Source: Segetibacter sp. 3557_3 (GTDB taxonomy: Bacteria > Bacteroidota > Bacteroidia > Chitinophagales > Chitinophagaceae). From it: 64,000 nucleotides of DNA. Below the pieces are notes generated by a model that was given only the letters and a program-made list of their open reading frames with translations, ran no database searches and was not told the origin of the DNA. The position numbers and the translations under genes are program-made. Of this stretch, positions 10,301 through 18,252 are shown one piece after another (position 1 is the first letter of the stretch; each line of letters opens with the position of its first letter). The stretch spans positions 186,001 through 250,000 of the forward strand of contig NZ_SMSK01000003.1 of NCBI RefSeq assembly GCF_004354985.1, given 5' to 3'.

Positions 10301-11390
10301 GTGGCTTGAGTTCAGTGAACCACTGATGAATAAAAATAATGCATACTTCATCAGGTTTCTGGCCTATGCACCGGACCCACTGCTTGCCAGGTGGGAGTTT
10401 GAAATGTTCAGGGCACCGGAAGAGCCATCGCTGCCGGTTAGTCCGGAACCCATGAGGATTATTGGACCCAACCATACCGATGATAAAAGCGGGCTAAATG
10501 CAATGCAGGAACTCACGCCGGCAGACGTGAGCAAGGTGCACTTCCTGGTGCCGTTGCCACCGGGCCTGCATCCTTCTTCTGCGGAGTTATTTGGCTTTTT
10601 CACCTACGAAATACGTGTGGGCCATAAGCGGGGATGGAGTACCGCACAGGCACGCTTTGGGAGTGCGCTGCGTACAACGGGTGTGCAGCATCCTGCGCCA
10701 CAACTATTCTGTATCGTAAACCGCAATGAAAAACACATTATGGTAAATGCGCCTTATGCGCAAACGGTTTATAACGGCGAAGACGTAACCAGCAAGCCGC
10801 CACGCACCGAACTTTGGGCACTCTTGTATGCGCAGGTGAAACGCGCCGACGACAAGGTATTTCGCAATGTGCTCCTCGACGACCAGTTGTTTGTACGGCA
10901 ACGCATACCCGTAAATCCCACAACTGGTCAGCAGGTGATCGATATCAATACCGACGCGGTACAATATGGTATCACCGGCTGGAAAAATAAGGATGTGATC
11001 GTATTGCTGCAGCAATACGGCTTACCGGTAGACAGTAACCTTAGTGTACTTGTTGTTGAAATGCTGCCCACCTACGATAAGTTTTACAGTCCCCCGCCCG
11101 CAAATACTGCCGGCTCAAATTCGCCCCGCCTGTCCAACCGGCAGGTGGTGAAACTGGAAGAAGGTATGGAAGTTCAGCGGTTCAAATCATCGGTCAGGGA
11201 GGTTAATGCGGTTGCCACGGAAAAGCAGGCTCAGCTTGAAAGAAATTTGCAGGGAAGGATGGAAGAGCAATTTATTAATGAGGCGCAGAAGGCGGAGCGG
11301 GTTCGTCCGCTAACGGATCAGTTGGGAAGTGGAAGGATCCTGCGTACGAGCACGTTGGTGCCGGTTCCGGATATTTGTTGTACGGAGTAG
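7353..11390 (+). CDS. Giant protein of unknown function (1345 aa)
   Basis: Not recognised. It starts MAATLSILCFPQRWNNN with no cleavable signal. Several stretches look like beta-sandwich modules, for example GIRLAWDDEQLIIWMNRQL (about residue 310), YGTKYEFRVRLAD (about 470) and YLWLEFSEPLM (about 985), as in fibronectin-type or carbohydrate-binding folds, but no diagnostic motif could be assigned. The region about residues 805-840 (SFTFSTKSDLLNHW, then LLNRDWTWDG) is Trp-rich and should serve as a family fingerprint. Residues ~1255-1310 are Glu/Lys/Gln-rich and likely coiled coil. The protein ends PDICCTE, with two adjacent cysteines. Same strand as the other giant gene, but 539 bases of repeats separate them, so it may have its own promoter. 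It may bind or structurally partner the upstream protein; that is inference from position only. Confidence 0.85.
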   Translation: MAATLSILCFPQRWNNNQLTVRALVIPRNIDPTLPDQVGPGTPPWGEATMALRARFIADPEKYPSITEPDQQFAFAGIAMPPNVNQLLKQIADGLGGIRSTEKLQKASTTHRARKYLPESYRNSFNFTTPRTRDAAIDDSYHCAVKDNTPIDPTFKSSVDSLSWGKVFAFCLRQPALAERVGFVYETTFDIDPEQVKKGGWLYIDLADGCSFKAAMDADQKRVKRFAARIPKLKKGENRPVLAAIQFPVLVNVPPNPADEDVPVAPANMDELLVETEQYDDGFCKIVHADQPVSSDLLRENEDKELPVITDAGIRLAWDDEQLIIWMNRQLNEDTTLGAGRRNIAPMGVMQYRVDVRLQSDIVPNPNAWLPLCKVRNKANLAIGDTLIDKVDAEKELGVEVYPAQLDARKDQPFWLPQYYANWIGKSLVLPDTDAITIFQKDKNTVPDKQAKKFDQYAAAGLDGFQLLYGTKYEFRVRLADISGGGPMLEESRRYSSAAPEGRCDFRRTVQPQTVRLKNKLPEQDFVYFSDPEITMKRPLLGYPSVMFTGRYPNAVADLAADANAAILERREVGLPDPDVDAVEVLVEVKALEMDMLLRYDTDSRESYARLYITKRQFPDAGGFNDDLTIPLTFVDAPVLNFTDSQDLGTLGLVAGGDSIDSHNDIILPTSRDVRITIRPLVTNRDEYYAKNSSLPRKGKPVVIVTRSASHDETALFKPSADIDRIRGLWLQPDTDTYLKATLSEVFVENYQVTNTGSMMERLADSIGRIVPVEAKGLSLVGKPGTRIQFGASRPIRHNLSPDSTSFTFSTKSDLLNHWVVPITLLLNRDWTWDGAQPVSFKIFRKLKFVGAGLEAEDRNSIGWGPEVQVGDIEMKQAINVQALYNPDRSQTYLCYLDAVEPKSTDASKHPEEIMVSYRVQPRFKSVPVAVPVTTDPDLELVLHLPITTKPGQVPRIVSAGIAQSKYVSDPGYSSTEPRRRYLWLEFSEPLMNKNNAYFIRFLAYAPDPLLARWEFEMFRAPEEPSLPVSPEPMRIIGPNHTDDKSGLNAMQELTPADVSKVHFLVPLPPGLHPSSAELFGFFTYEIRVGHKRGWSTAQARFGSALRTTGVQHPAPQLFCIVNRNEKHIMVNAPYAQTVYNGEDVTSKPPRTELWALLYAQVKRADDKVFRNVLLDDQLFVRQRIPVNPTTGQQVIDINTDAVQYGITGWKNKDVIVLLQQYGLPVDSNLSVLVVEMLPTYDKFYSPPPANTAGSNSPRLSNRQVVKLEEGMEVQRFKSSVREVNAVATEKQAQLERNLQGRMEEQFINEAQKAERVRPLTDQLGSGRILRTSTLVPVPDICCTE

Positions 11391-11864
11391 TGGCATGATT
11401 AGATGGCACTGGCACACGGTTGACACGGATAGGACGGATTGCGAGAGATAGAATTAGTTAGTAAGGGACGGCACGAGTTGAGGGACAAGGATAACTAAAG
11501 AACCTGGAACCCGGATCACACAAATAGGAGGGAATGCCAGTGGGAGTAAAGATGAGAACCGATGTGGAGTTAACAAAATAGGAGCAATGTCGAGAGATAG
11601 CACAAGGTAGAACACCAATGATATAAGATAGCTGCATGCTGGAAGTTTTCTAATCTCCGGTTAAGGAGTGAATTGCTTGGCGCAAATACAAACGGTTTTC
11701 GCAGGCAACAAAGTGCAACAAACGTTTGGTGCCACAAGCGAAGCTACAAAATTTGAGATTTTGGCTGCTTCCTCTCCGAGATCAATTAATGGTATAGGAA
11801 CCACTTCCAATCAGCTTTTTACATTTTACATTTTTAATTTTTAATTTTCTTGAACGCTAATCCG
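11391..11864. repeat. Gene-free stretch with repeat remnants
   Basis: At 11405-11450 there is a half copy of the inverted-repeat module found between the giant genes (GGCACACGGTTGACACGGAT, then AGGACGGATT). At 11817-11850 there is a 'tacattttacatttttaattttt' low-complexity word abutting the 3' end of rmuC. Nothing coding is visible between them. Confidence 0.65.
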
Positions 11865-13283
11865 CTATTCTCCCCCCTGCTCGTCGGATTCATTGGTAAG
11901 CCTTGAGGGCAGTTGTTTATTGGCCTTTGCCCCCATACGTTTTAATTCTTCGATACGCCCGATGATGTTACCACGCCCGGTAGTCAGTTGCTTTAATGCT
12001 TCTGCATAACATTGGGTGGCATCATCCAGTTTTTTCCCAACCCCTTCAAGGTTTTCTAAAAACGAATGAAACTTGTCGTATAAGGCTCCTGCTTTTTCGG
12101 CAATGTGTATCGCGTTGCGGTTTTGTTGTTCCACTTTCCATAGGTCTGCAATAATCTTAAGCACCGAAAAAAGGTTGGTTGGGCTTACAAGCAGTATCCT
12201 TTTTTCGTAGGCATACTTCCACAGCATGGGGTCGGATTTCACGGCCTCAAGAAAAGCGGGCTCAACAGGTACAAATAAGATTACATAATCAAGCGCAGCT
12301 GCGTATTTCGGATAGTTTTTCCTGCTGAGTCCGTCGATATGTTGGCGCATCGATCGGATATGATCTACCAGGTAGGCCCTTTGTGTTTCCTTATCGTCGC
12401 ATCCCACACATTGTTCCCAGGATACAAGTGATACTTTGGAATCGATGATGATTTTCCGGTCGTCAGGGTAGTAAATGGTAACATCGGGTTGAAGGCCACG
12501 GCCATTTTCGTCTTTGACAATGTTGCCCGACTCGTCGCGGATAAATTCCTGTAAACGGTATTCACGGCCCTTTGAAAGTCCGCTGTTTTCAAGAAGGCTC
12601 TCCAGGATCATCTCGCCCCAGTTGCCCTGCATTTTGTTGTTGCCCTTCAACGCTGTGGTCAGGTTGTTGGCTTCCTGGCTAACCTGCTGGCTCATTTCGA
12701 TAAGGCGTTGTACTTCCCGCCCTAGTGAAAACCGCTCCTTCGATTCGCGGTCATAGGTGTCTTCAACTTTTTGTTTAAACTCCTGGATGTTCAACTTTAG
12801 CGGCTCCAGTATTTGCTTGATCTGTACCTCGTTCCTTTCTGTAAATTTTTTTGTATTGTCGTCGAGTATCTTATGAGCAATCTCGGTAAACTCAAGCCGG
12901 AATTGCTCACGCAGCCTGAGGATGTCATTTTGTTGGTTGTCGAGTTTTTCGCGGGTAAATTTCAGCTTTTCGTACAGTCCCGTTTTCTCCTCGTTAAGCT
13001 TGTTGTATTGTTGTGCATTTTCCTGCAGTAGTTGTTTGGCCTGTTCAAGTGCCTGAGTGCTTTGCCGGTACAAAGCCTCTTTTGCCATATACGCACCATT
13101 AAGTTGATTACGTTCTTCCTGGGTGGCCTGTAAACTGCTGCGCAGTTGCTCCAGTTCGCGGTTATTGTTTTCAAGTACCTGGTGCAATCCTTTAAGCTTA
13201 GGGGTTTGTATCAGCCAGCTGATGATTGCTCCCGCGACTACCCCTGCTAAAAGCACCAGCAATAATGTTATTTCAGTATTCAT
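11865..13283 (-). CDS. rmuC: DNA recombination protein RmuC
   Basis: A membrane-anchored, nuclease-fold protein that limits inversions at short inverted repeats in other bacteria. The 472-aa product has an N-terminal transmembrane helix (residues ~5-25), a long Gln/Glu-rich coiled coil (~30-200), and the conserved RmuC core with MQGNWGEMILESLLENSGL, a GLQPDVTIYYPDDRKIIIDSK nuclease-like strand and FVPVEPAFLEAV. Length is normal. Upstream, a 16-base palindrome at 13327-13342 could be an operator. The gene is alone on its strand between repeats and the divergently placed tonB gene. A role on inverted repeats is interesting in a window so rich in them, but that link is only a thought. Confidence 0.95.
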   Translation of the reverse strand: MNTEITLLLVLLAGVVAGAIISWLIQTPKLKGLHQVLENNNRELEQLRSSLQATQEERNQLNGAYMAKEALYRQSTQALEQAKQLLQENAQQYNKLNEEKTGLYEKLKFTREKLDNQQNDILRLREQFRLEFTEIAHKILDDNTKKFTERNEVQIKQILEPLKLNIQEFKQKVEDTYDRESKERFSLGREVQRLIEMSQQVSQEANNLTTALKGNNKMQGNWGEMILESLLENSGLSKGREYRLQEFIRDESGNIVKDENGRGLQPDVTIYYPDDRKIIIDSKVSLVSWEQCVGCDDKETQRAYLVDHIRSMRQHIDGLSRKNYPKYAAALDYVILFVPVEPAFLEAVKSDPMLWKYAYEKRILLVSPTNLFSVLKIIADLWKVEQQNRNAIHIAEKAGALYDKFHSFLENLEGVGKKLDDATQCYAEALKQLTTGRGNIIGRIEELKRMGAKANKQLPSRLTNESDEQGGE

Positions 13284-13326
13284 GCACTTGAATTAGTACT
13301 GCAATATTATACCATTCACTGCCTGC

Positions 13327-13342
13327 ATAAACAGCTGTTTAT
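13327..13342. promoter_or_regulatory. 16-bp perfect palindrome upstream of rmuC
   Basis: ATAAACAGCTGTTTAT lies 44-59 bases before the rmuC ATG. It is perfectly self-complementary with no loop, which is the form of a dimer-binding operator rather than a terminator. The binding protein is unknown. Confidence 0.3.
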
Positions 13343-13877
13343 AACATTAACGTATCTCCCGTTTAACCACAAATCTATTCGCTGCTGCTTACAGGCAAAG
13401 CTGACTGCCCGGAAAACGTGTGGGCATTTAAGATCGGGTTTCGGGATGGTTTACCGGAGCCCGTCAGCTATGCAACCCGGAGCTTTGGTCCTGCTTTTCG
13501 CTATTAGTACCGCGCCCACGCACAAGGCCACCCACCGCGGTAGCTAACCGCTTCAATCAGGGCTATGAGGCCCGGCTTATTAACGCGTCCATACTGTTGT
13601 AGCTGGTACAACAAAAACAATTGTGAATTCCTAAACCGAGCAGATGAAGTAAACGGATTAATTAAGTGCGATAAACTAATTAACGATAAACAAAAAAGGT
13701 TTATTTATTTAATTAATGGAAATTAAATCCTGGCTAATAAGATGATTAATTATGCTAATTACATAAAATATTATTAAATAAATAGCTGCTTTTTTACAAA
13801 CGTTTTTGTCGATACAAATTTGGATGATGCATTATGGAAATATTTTCAGCCGGGCGTCTTACTGAAAAACATAACTC
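13343..13877. other. Intergenic region, AT-rich block before tonB
   Basis: No gene seen. From about 13660 to 13830 the sequence is markedly AT-rich with repeated TTAATTAA and AATTAA words, in contrast to the GC-balanced part at 13400-13600. It is likely the promoter region of the downstream tonB gene, although no clear -7 box could be fixed. Confidence 0.5.
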
Positions 13878-14714
13878 ATGCAAAAAGATGCCATCCTTAC
13901 CGCCGACCTGCTGGATATTATCTTTGAAGGAAGAAATAAAGCATACGGTGCTTATGAATTAAGGAAATTTTACAACCGGCGATTATTCATTGCAGTTGGA
14001 ATGATGATGCTTACCTGCTTTTTTCTCCTCCTTGGTTCCCTTCTCGCAGGTAAAAATAATAATGGTCCTGTGCTGAAGTATATGACGGAAGTACAACTCG
14101 AAAATGCACCCGACAAAAAACCTGAACCATTGCCTCCACCACCACCACTAAAGCCTGTGCAACAAAAGGTAGCAGCAACAAAATACACCGATCTGATCAT
14201 CACCAAAGATGAGCTTGTAACGGAAGAAGATCAGCTAAAAGTGATGGCCGAAATGGAGGATACACAAATTGGGAAGCTCAATGTTGAAGGTGAGCGAAAC
14301 ATCGACTATGTTGCTCCGCCTGCTGAACGGGCAATTGGTGGAACACCGGCTGTTGTGAATAAGGTAGAGGATTATGACCGCACATTTACCCAGGTGGAGA
14401 TAGAAGCAAAGTACCCGGGCGGACTTGCAGGCTGGAAGCGGTACCTTGAGCGTAACCTAAATGCGCAGGTTGCCTACGACGAAGGTGCGCCCGTTGGGAG
14501 GTATACGGTTACGGTGCAGTTTATTGTCGACCGGGAAGGCAATATCAGCAACGTGCGCGCAATAGATGTACCCATGGAATGCCGCGCCTGCGGAGCCGAA
14601 GCCGTTAAGGTGATTCTTCGTGGTGGCCGATGGGAACCCGCGGTGCAAAATGGGCGCAAGGTAACCTACCAGGCAATACAGCATATTACTTTTGAGGTCG
14701 CTTCTGAAGGTTAG
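13878..14714 (+). CDS. tonB: Energy transducer TonB
   Basis: Couples the inner-membrane proton motive force to TonB-dependent outer-membrane receptors, of which two candidates lie in this window. The 278-aa protein has the Bacteroidota layout: a ~35-residue cytoplasmic tail containing GRNKAYGAYELRKFYNRR, one transmembrane helix at ~36-57, a proline-rich stretch (LPPPPPLKP, ~85-95) that would span the periplasm, and a C-terminal TonB domain (~185-275) with VQFIVDREGNISNVRAIDVP and GGRWEPAVQNGRKV. Two cysteines four residues apart (ECRACG) in the C-terminal domain could form a disulfide. No exbB or exbD is adjacent, so partners must be encoded elsewhere. Confidence 0.93.
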   Translation: MQKDAILTADLLDIIFEGRNKAYGAYELRKFYNRRLFIAVGMMMLTCFFLLLGSLLAGKNNNGPVLKYMTEVQLENAPDKKPEPLPPPPPLKPVQQKVAATKYTDLIITKDELVTEEDQLKVMAEMEDTQIGKLNVEGERNIDYVAPPAERAIGGTPAVVNKVEDYDRTFTQVEIEAKYPGGLAGWKRYLERNLNAQVAYDEGAPVGRYTVTVQFIVDREGNISNVRAIDVPMECRACGAEAVKVILRGGRWEPAVQNGRKVTYQAIQHITFEVASEG

Positions 14715-15067
14715 TTCCTCTTAGCATTAACCCCGAAAATAGTGATCTAATCAGGTGTGATCATCTGCCCCGGTTTGCCAGGAATTTGTATTGCGGATCC
14801 AAATTCTTTAAGCCGATATCCAATTGTATACTAACGATTAAACTAAAGTGTTCGGGGTGGGCAATGGCCACGCCCCTAAAGGGAGTGTTGTAAAGCTGCA
14901 TGGCTCCTGGTACCATGGCATTGACCAGACTCTTATTGCGCTGGCACCTAATCCTCGCAATGTTCTTTTTCAGCCTTATTATAACAGTGGTATACCAACC
15001 AGATCAGCGGCCGGCTATGCGTACCTCCACCTTGTTTGCAATGAGGCCTAATTACAAAATACCTGCT
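14715..15067. other. Intergenic stretch, nothing recognised
   Basis: Short open frames exist on the plus strand but have no plausible start or protein-like composition, and no hairpin terminator stands out after tonB. I see nothing identifiable here. Confidence 0.5.
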
Positions 15068-15508
15068 TCATGCATGCCTTACATCGGCTTGGTGATGGGG
15101 TTTTGCGATTGCGCCCATCACAAACCCATAAGCCAGGTAAGCGATCATCGTGCTTAAGATAAAAATGCCCGGAGATTGGGAGTTGGCAGAAATGGCTTTC
15201 ATGCCAAGCATTGGAAATAACATGATCAATGTTACACCCCAGGGCAAAACGCTGTAGATCAAACCGCGCATGGCATATGGCCCATTGATCTCGTCCCTGA
15301 AATAATTTACATAAAGAAAAGCAAGTAAGATACCCATTGCAAAGTGCATGATCCAACCAACAATCGGACTGGTATGGGTAAAGGTAGCCAGCATTGTTCC
15401 GTATTCGATATCTGGCATTCCTACAGCTGACAGCAGCAGCATCATGCTGGTAATTACCGCTGTACCGGCAATACCGGCGAGAACGGTATTGGCAACACTG
15501 TATTTCAT
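15068..15508 (-). CDS. Small four-helix membrane protein
   Basis: A 146-aa inner-membrane protein with four hydrophobic helices at about residues 6-30, 47-70, 81-103 and 114-134, a conserved-looking HFAMGILLAFLYVNYF second helix and a histidine-rich tail (KPHHQADVRHA). The Gly/Pro pattern resembles uncharacterised small membrane proteins of Bacteroidota (DUF6789-like), but I cannot name the family with certainty and assign no function. It stands alone on its strand. Confidence 0.75.
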   Translation of the reverse strand: MKYSVANTVLAGIAGTAVITSMMLLLSAVGMPDIEYGTMLATFTHTSPIVGWIMHFAMGILLAFLYVNYFRDEINGPYAMRGLIYSVLPWGVTLIMLFPMLGMKAISANSQSPGIFILSTMIAYLAYGFVMGAIAKPHHQADVRHA

Positions 15509-16004
15509 GGCAGAAAATTTATCCTATAAAGTTCGGCTAATTATGGGCCTGTTGCAAGCGAATCCCTTAAAAAATTCGGCACTACACAAGCAAAGCATTA
15601 ATGGCAAGGGTGTTACTTCCGGAAGGTATTCAGCCCCCCATTTGTGTATGCACGCAAGCGTTGCTCACCTTCTGCCATGGCATTGCCAGGACGATAAGCT
15701 GGGCTAAAATGCGTCCAAACTCGGGCTTGAAAAAAGTAATCACGGAATGTAGCAGATGCAATCACCTGTATTCCCTTTTCTTGTTAACCACATACTTATG
15801 CTATGCCGTTGTTTCATCATAAGCATGAATTGTTCAGTCATACCGCATTTTAGCCGGTACAAATGGTTTTTTAACCCCGCAAACAGCTTTTTGCCTATTT
15901 ACAGCAGCTGCTTTTTTCACTCATTTATGCGATTGCCCGGCAGAGCATTGCTGGCGACATTTGTCTTATCAAAACAACGAGCACAACACAATAAACACTA
16001 CAAC
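15509..16004. other. Intergenic stretch, nothing recognised
   Basis: No convincing gene, terminator or repeat was seen. Open frames across it are short and lack protein-like composition. Confidence 0.45.
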
Positions 16005-16157
16005 ATGAAAACAAAACTATCATCAAAAATGCAGCGATTGGTACAGCAACTTATTGCTTTTGTAAACCTGCAGGATGTTGACTTCAACCGGAATGCTAAA
16101 CCCGTGCTTGTACCAGTGCCCACGATGAAGCCGACCTTTTTGAAAAAAGAAAATTAA
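16005..16157 (+). CDS. Possible 50-residue protein
   Basis: ATG at 16005 opens MKTKLSSKMQRLVQQLIAFV and ends with a basic, proline-containing tail (VPVPTMKPTFLKKEN). The first half could form an amphipathic helix. It lies 80 bases before a lipoprotein gene on the same strand. Evidence is limited to the reading frame and composition; it may be chance. Confidence 0.35.
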   Translation: MKTKLSSKMQRLVQQLIAFVNLQDVDFNRNAKPVLVPVPTMKPTFLKKEN

Positions 16158-16237
16158 CGTAGCGGCTCATACCACACAGGAGTCAATCACCTTCATCTCA
16201 TATACTTAATTACTAAATCCATTCACCACCTTAACTT

Positions 16238-16792
16238 ATGAAACGTTTCGCCTTTGTTCTGTTATCCATTGTTTTATTTTCAAGTGCCTGTAAAAAAGAC
16301 CAGGTCAACAAACCCGCTGCCGATGTTAATGGCGTAACTGAGTTTACAGTTGCGGAAGAAAAAGAATTTACTTACACTTTCACTGCACCGGAAACACATG
16401 CATCTATCCTGAATTACAACGGAAAAAAACAACTCAATATAAAGTTTTCATCAGTCTACGCCGAGTCAACCAAGCCATTTAAAGCAGAGATTGTCATCAA
16501 TGATTTTACCGGCCCCGGAAAATATACACTCGATAAGGAAGGTACGCTTGCGGTAATGACAGACGATAACCGCGACGGTGACGCTTACTGGGCGAATTAT
16601 TACAACCAATCTGGTTACGGTTCTTATACAAAGCAATACTCACCGCGAACCTACCTCACGGTTACCCATGCCGCTAATGGTAAATTGGTTGCCGACATCG
16701 ATATGAAGTTGTGGCACAACCTGGTAGCTTCAGGTTATTCCATGATCCTCGATGTAGCCTGGAAAGGACGTGTAGTTGCTGAGCTGGAATAG
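16238..16792 (+). CDS. Hypothetical lipoprotein
   Basis: A 184-aa secreted protein with a clear type-II signal: MKRFAFVLLSIVLFSSAC, with Cys18 as the lipidated residue after a SSAC lipobox. The mature part starts KKDQVNKPAAD and then contains alternating strand-like segments (FTYTFTAPET, YNGKKQLNIKFSSVYAE, KAEIVINDFTGPGKYTLD), suggesting a beta-sandwich facing the periplasm or cell surface. No enzyme motif. No partner gene is close; the following 1.4 kb is repeat DNA. Function unknown. Confidence 0.85.
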   Translation: MKRFAFVLLSIVLFSSACKKDQVNKPAADVNGVTEFTVAEEKEFTYTFTAPETHASILNYNGKKQLNIKFSSVYAESTKPFKAEIVINDFTGPGKYTLDKEGTLAVMTDDNRDGDAYWANYYNQSGYGSYTKQYSPRTYLTVTHAANGKLVADIDMKLWHNLVASGYSMILDVAWKGRVVAELE

Positions 16793-17165
16793 AATTGGCG
16801 GATTGCGAATTAGCGGATTATCGGATGGCGGATTACAACCGCGGAGAAGGGGAGAGGCAGAGATTTCGCAGAGAGAACTAGATTAGCGGATTACGGATTG
16901 GCGAATAGCGGATTGGAACGGGAGAGAAAAAGATTGGCGGATTACGGATTGGCGGATTACTGATTGGCGAGGATTACCGCGGAGAAGGGGAGAGGCAGAG
17001 ATACCGCAGAGTTCTTTTTTTACATTTTACATTTTTCATTTTCAAACCGCAGAGAATTGGAGAGGCAGAGTTTGCGCGGAGTTCTTTTTTTACATTTTAC
17101 ATTTTTCATTTTCCAACCGCGGAGGATGGGAGAGGCAGAGATTTCGCACAGTTCTTTTTTGGAGT
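16793..17165. repeat. 'gcggatt' words and three 70-bp repeats
   Basis: 16795-16970 consists of variants of GCGGATTACGGATTGGCG. Then a 70-bp unit starting ACCGCGGAGAAGGGGAGAGG and ending in a TTACATTTTACATTTTTCAT word occurs at 16976-17045 and 17046-17115, with a truncated third copy from 17116 to ~17160. A partial copy of the purine-rich part is also at ~16838. No coding sequence. Confidence 0.8.
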
Positions 17166-18159
17166 GCATCATATAAAGACCGGTAATCATTGCAGCAGCC
17201 GATGTATAGCAGCAACTGCCCGGTCACAACGAAAGCTCCGCGTTGATAAAAACGCGTCATCATAAAGACCGGTGATTATTGCAGCAGCCGATTTTATAGC
17301 AGCAACTGCCCGGTCGCAACGAAAGCTCCGCGTCGACAAAAACGCGTCACCATAAAGACCGGCAATTTTTACAGTAGCTGATTTGTAGCAGCAGCTACCC
17401 GGTCACAACGAAAGCTCCGCGTTGATAAAAACGCGTCATCATAAAGACCGGTGATTATTGCAGCAGCCGATTTTATAGCAGCAACTGCCCGGTCACAACG
17501 AAAGCTCCGCGTTGATAAAAACGCGTCACCATAAAGACCGGCAATTTTGCAGCAGCCGATTTTATAGCAGCAGCTACCCGGTCACAACGAAAGTTCCGCG
17601 TCCATAAAAACGCGTCATCATAAAGACCGGCAATTTTTGCAGCAGCTGATTAACAGCAGCAGCTGCCCGGTCACAGCGAAAGCTCCGCGTTGATAAAGCG
17701 CGTCATCATAAAGACCGGTAATTATTGCAGCGGCCGATTTTACAGCAGCAACTGCCCGGTCACAACGAAAGTTCCGCGTCGAAAAAGCGCGTCATCATAA
17801 AGACCGGTGATTATTGCAGCAGCCGATTTTATAGCAGCAACTGCCCGGTCACAACGAAAGCTCCGCGTTGATAAAAACGCGTCATCATAAAGACCGGCAA
17901 TTTTGCAGCAGCCGATTTTATAGCAGCAGCTACCCGGTCACAACGAAAGTTCCGCGTTGATAAAAACGCGTCATCATAAAGACCGGCAATTTTTGCAGCA
18001 GCTGATTAACAGCAGCAACTGCCCGGTCACAACGAAAGCTCCGCGTCGAAAAAAACGCGTCATCATAAAGACCGGTAATTATTGCAGCAGCCGATTTTAT
18101 AGCAGCAACTGCCCGGTCACTAAGAAAGTTCCGCATTAATAAAAACGCGTCATCATAAA
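17166..18159. repeat. Eleven-copy ~89-bp tandem array with higher-order structure
   Basis: AAAGACCGG starts a unit at 17175, 17264, 17354, 17443, 17533, 17622, 17710, 17799, 17889, 17978 and 18067 (spacing 88-90). Every unit holds GACCGG...CCGGTC arms around a GCAGCAGC-rich centre, and a second hairpin typified by CGCGTT-GATAAA-AACGCG. Units 4-7 and 8-11 are the same four variants in the same order, 356-357 bases apart, so a four-unit block was duplicated. The period is not a multiple of three, so it is not protein coding. There are no unique spacers, so it is not CRISPR. Confidence 0.95.
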
Positions 18160-18222
18160 CAAGTCATTTAAAAAAATAAACCTGGAAAGGTAAACTCGGT
18201 TAGCTTCATGTTTCAGTGTTTG

Positions 18223-18249
18223 AGCCTGTGTTTTTACACAGGCTTTTTT
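18223..18249 (+). terminator. Rho-independent terminator after the tandem array
   Basis: AGCCTGTG (18223-18230), loop TTTTTA, CACAGGCT (18237-18244) followed by a T-run to 18249. The T-run follows only on the plus strand, so it ends transcripts that come from the array side, not the minus-strand gene that stops at 18253. Confidence 0.8.
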
Positions 18250-18252
18250 GTG

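Noticed and set aside
1549-11390. Giant proteins as Tc-toxin or Rhs-type toxins
   Set aside because: No YD repeats, RHS core, SpvB or neuraminidase-like motifs could be seen, and no small immunity or effector gene follows.
17930-18139. Short open frames on both strands in the tandem array
   Set aside because: They read across repeat units whose period is not a multiple of three; the frame changes in every unit, so no repeated protein is encoded.
17166-18159. CRISPR array
   Set aside because: Units repeat over their full ~89 bases with no unique spacers, and no cas genes are nearby.
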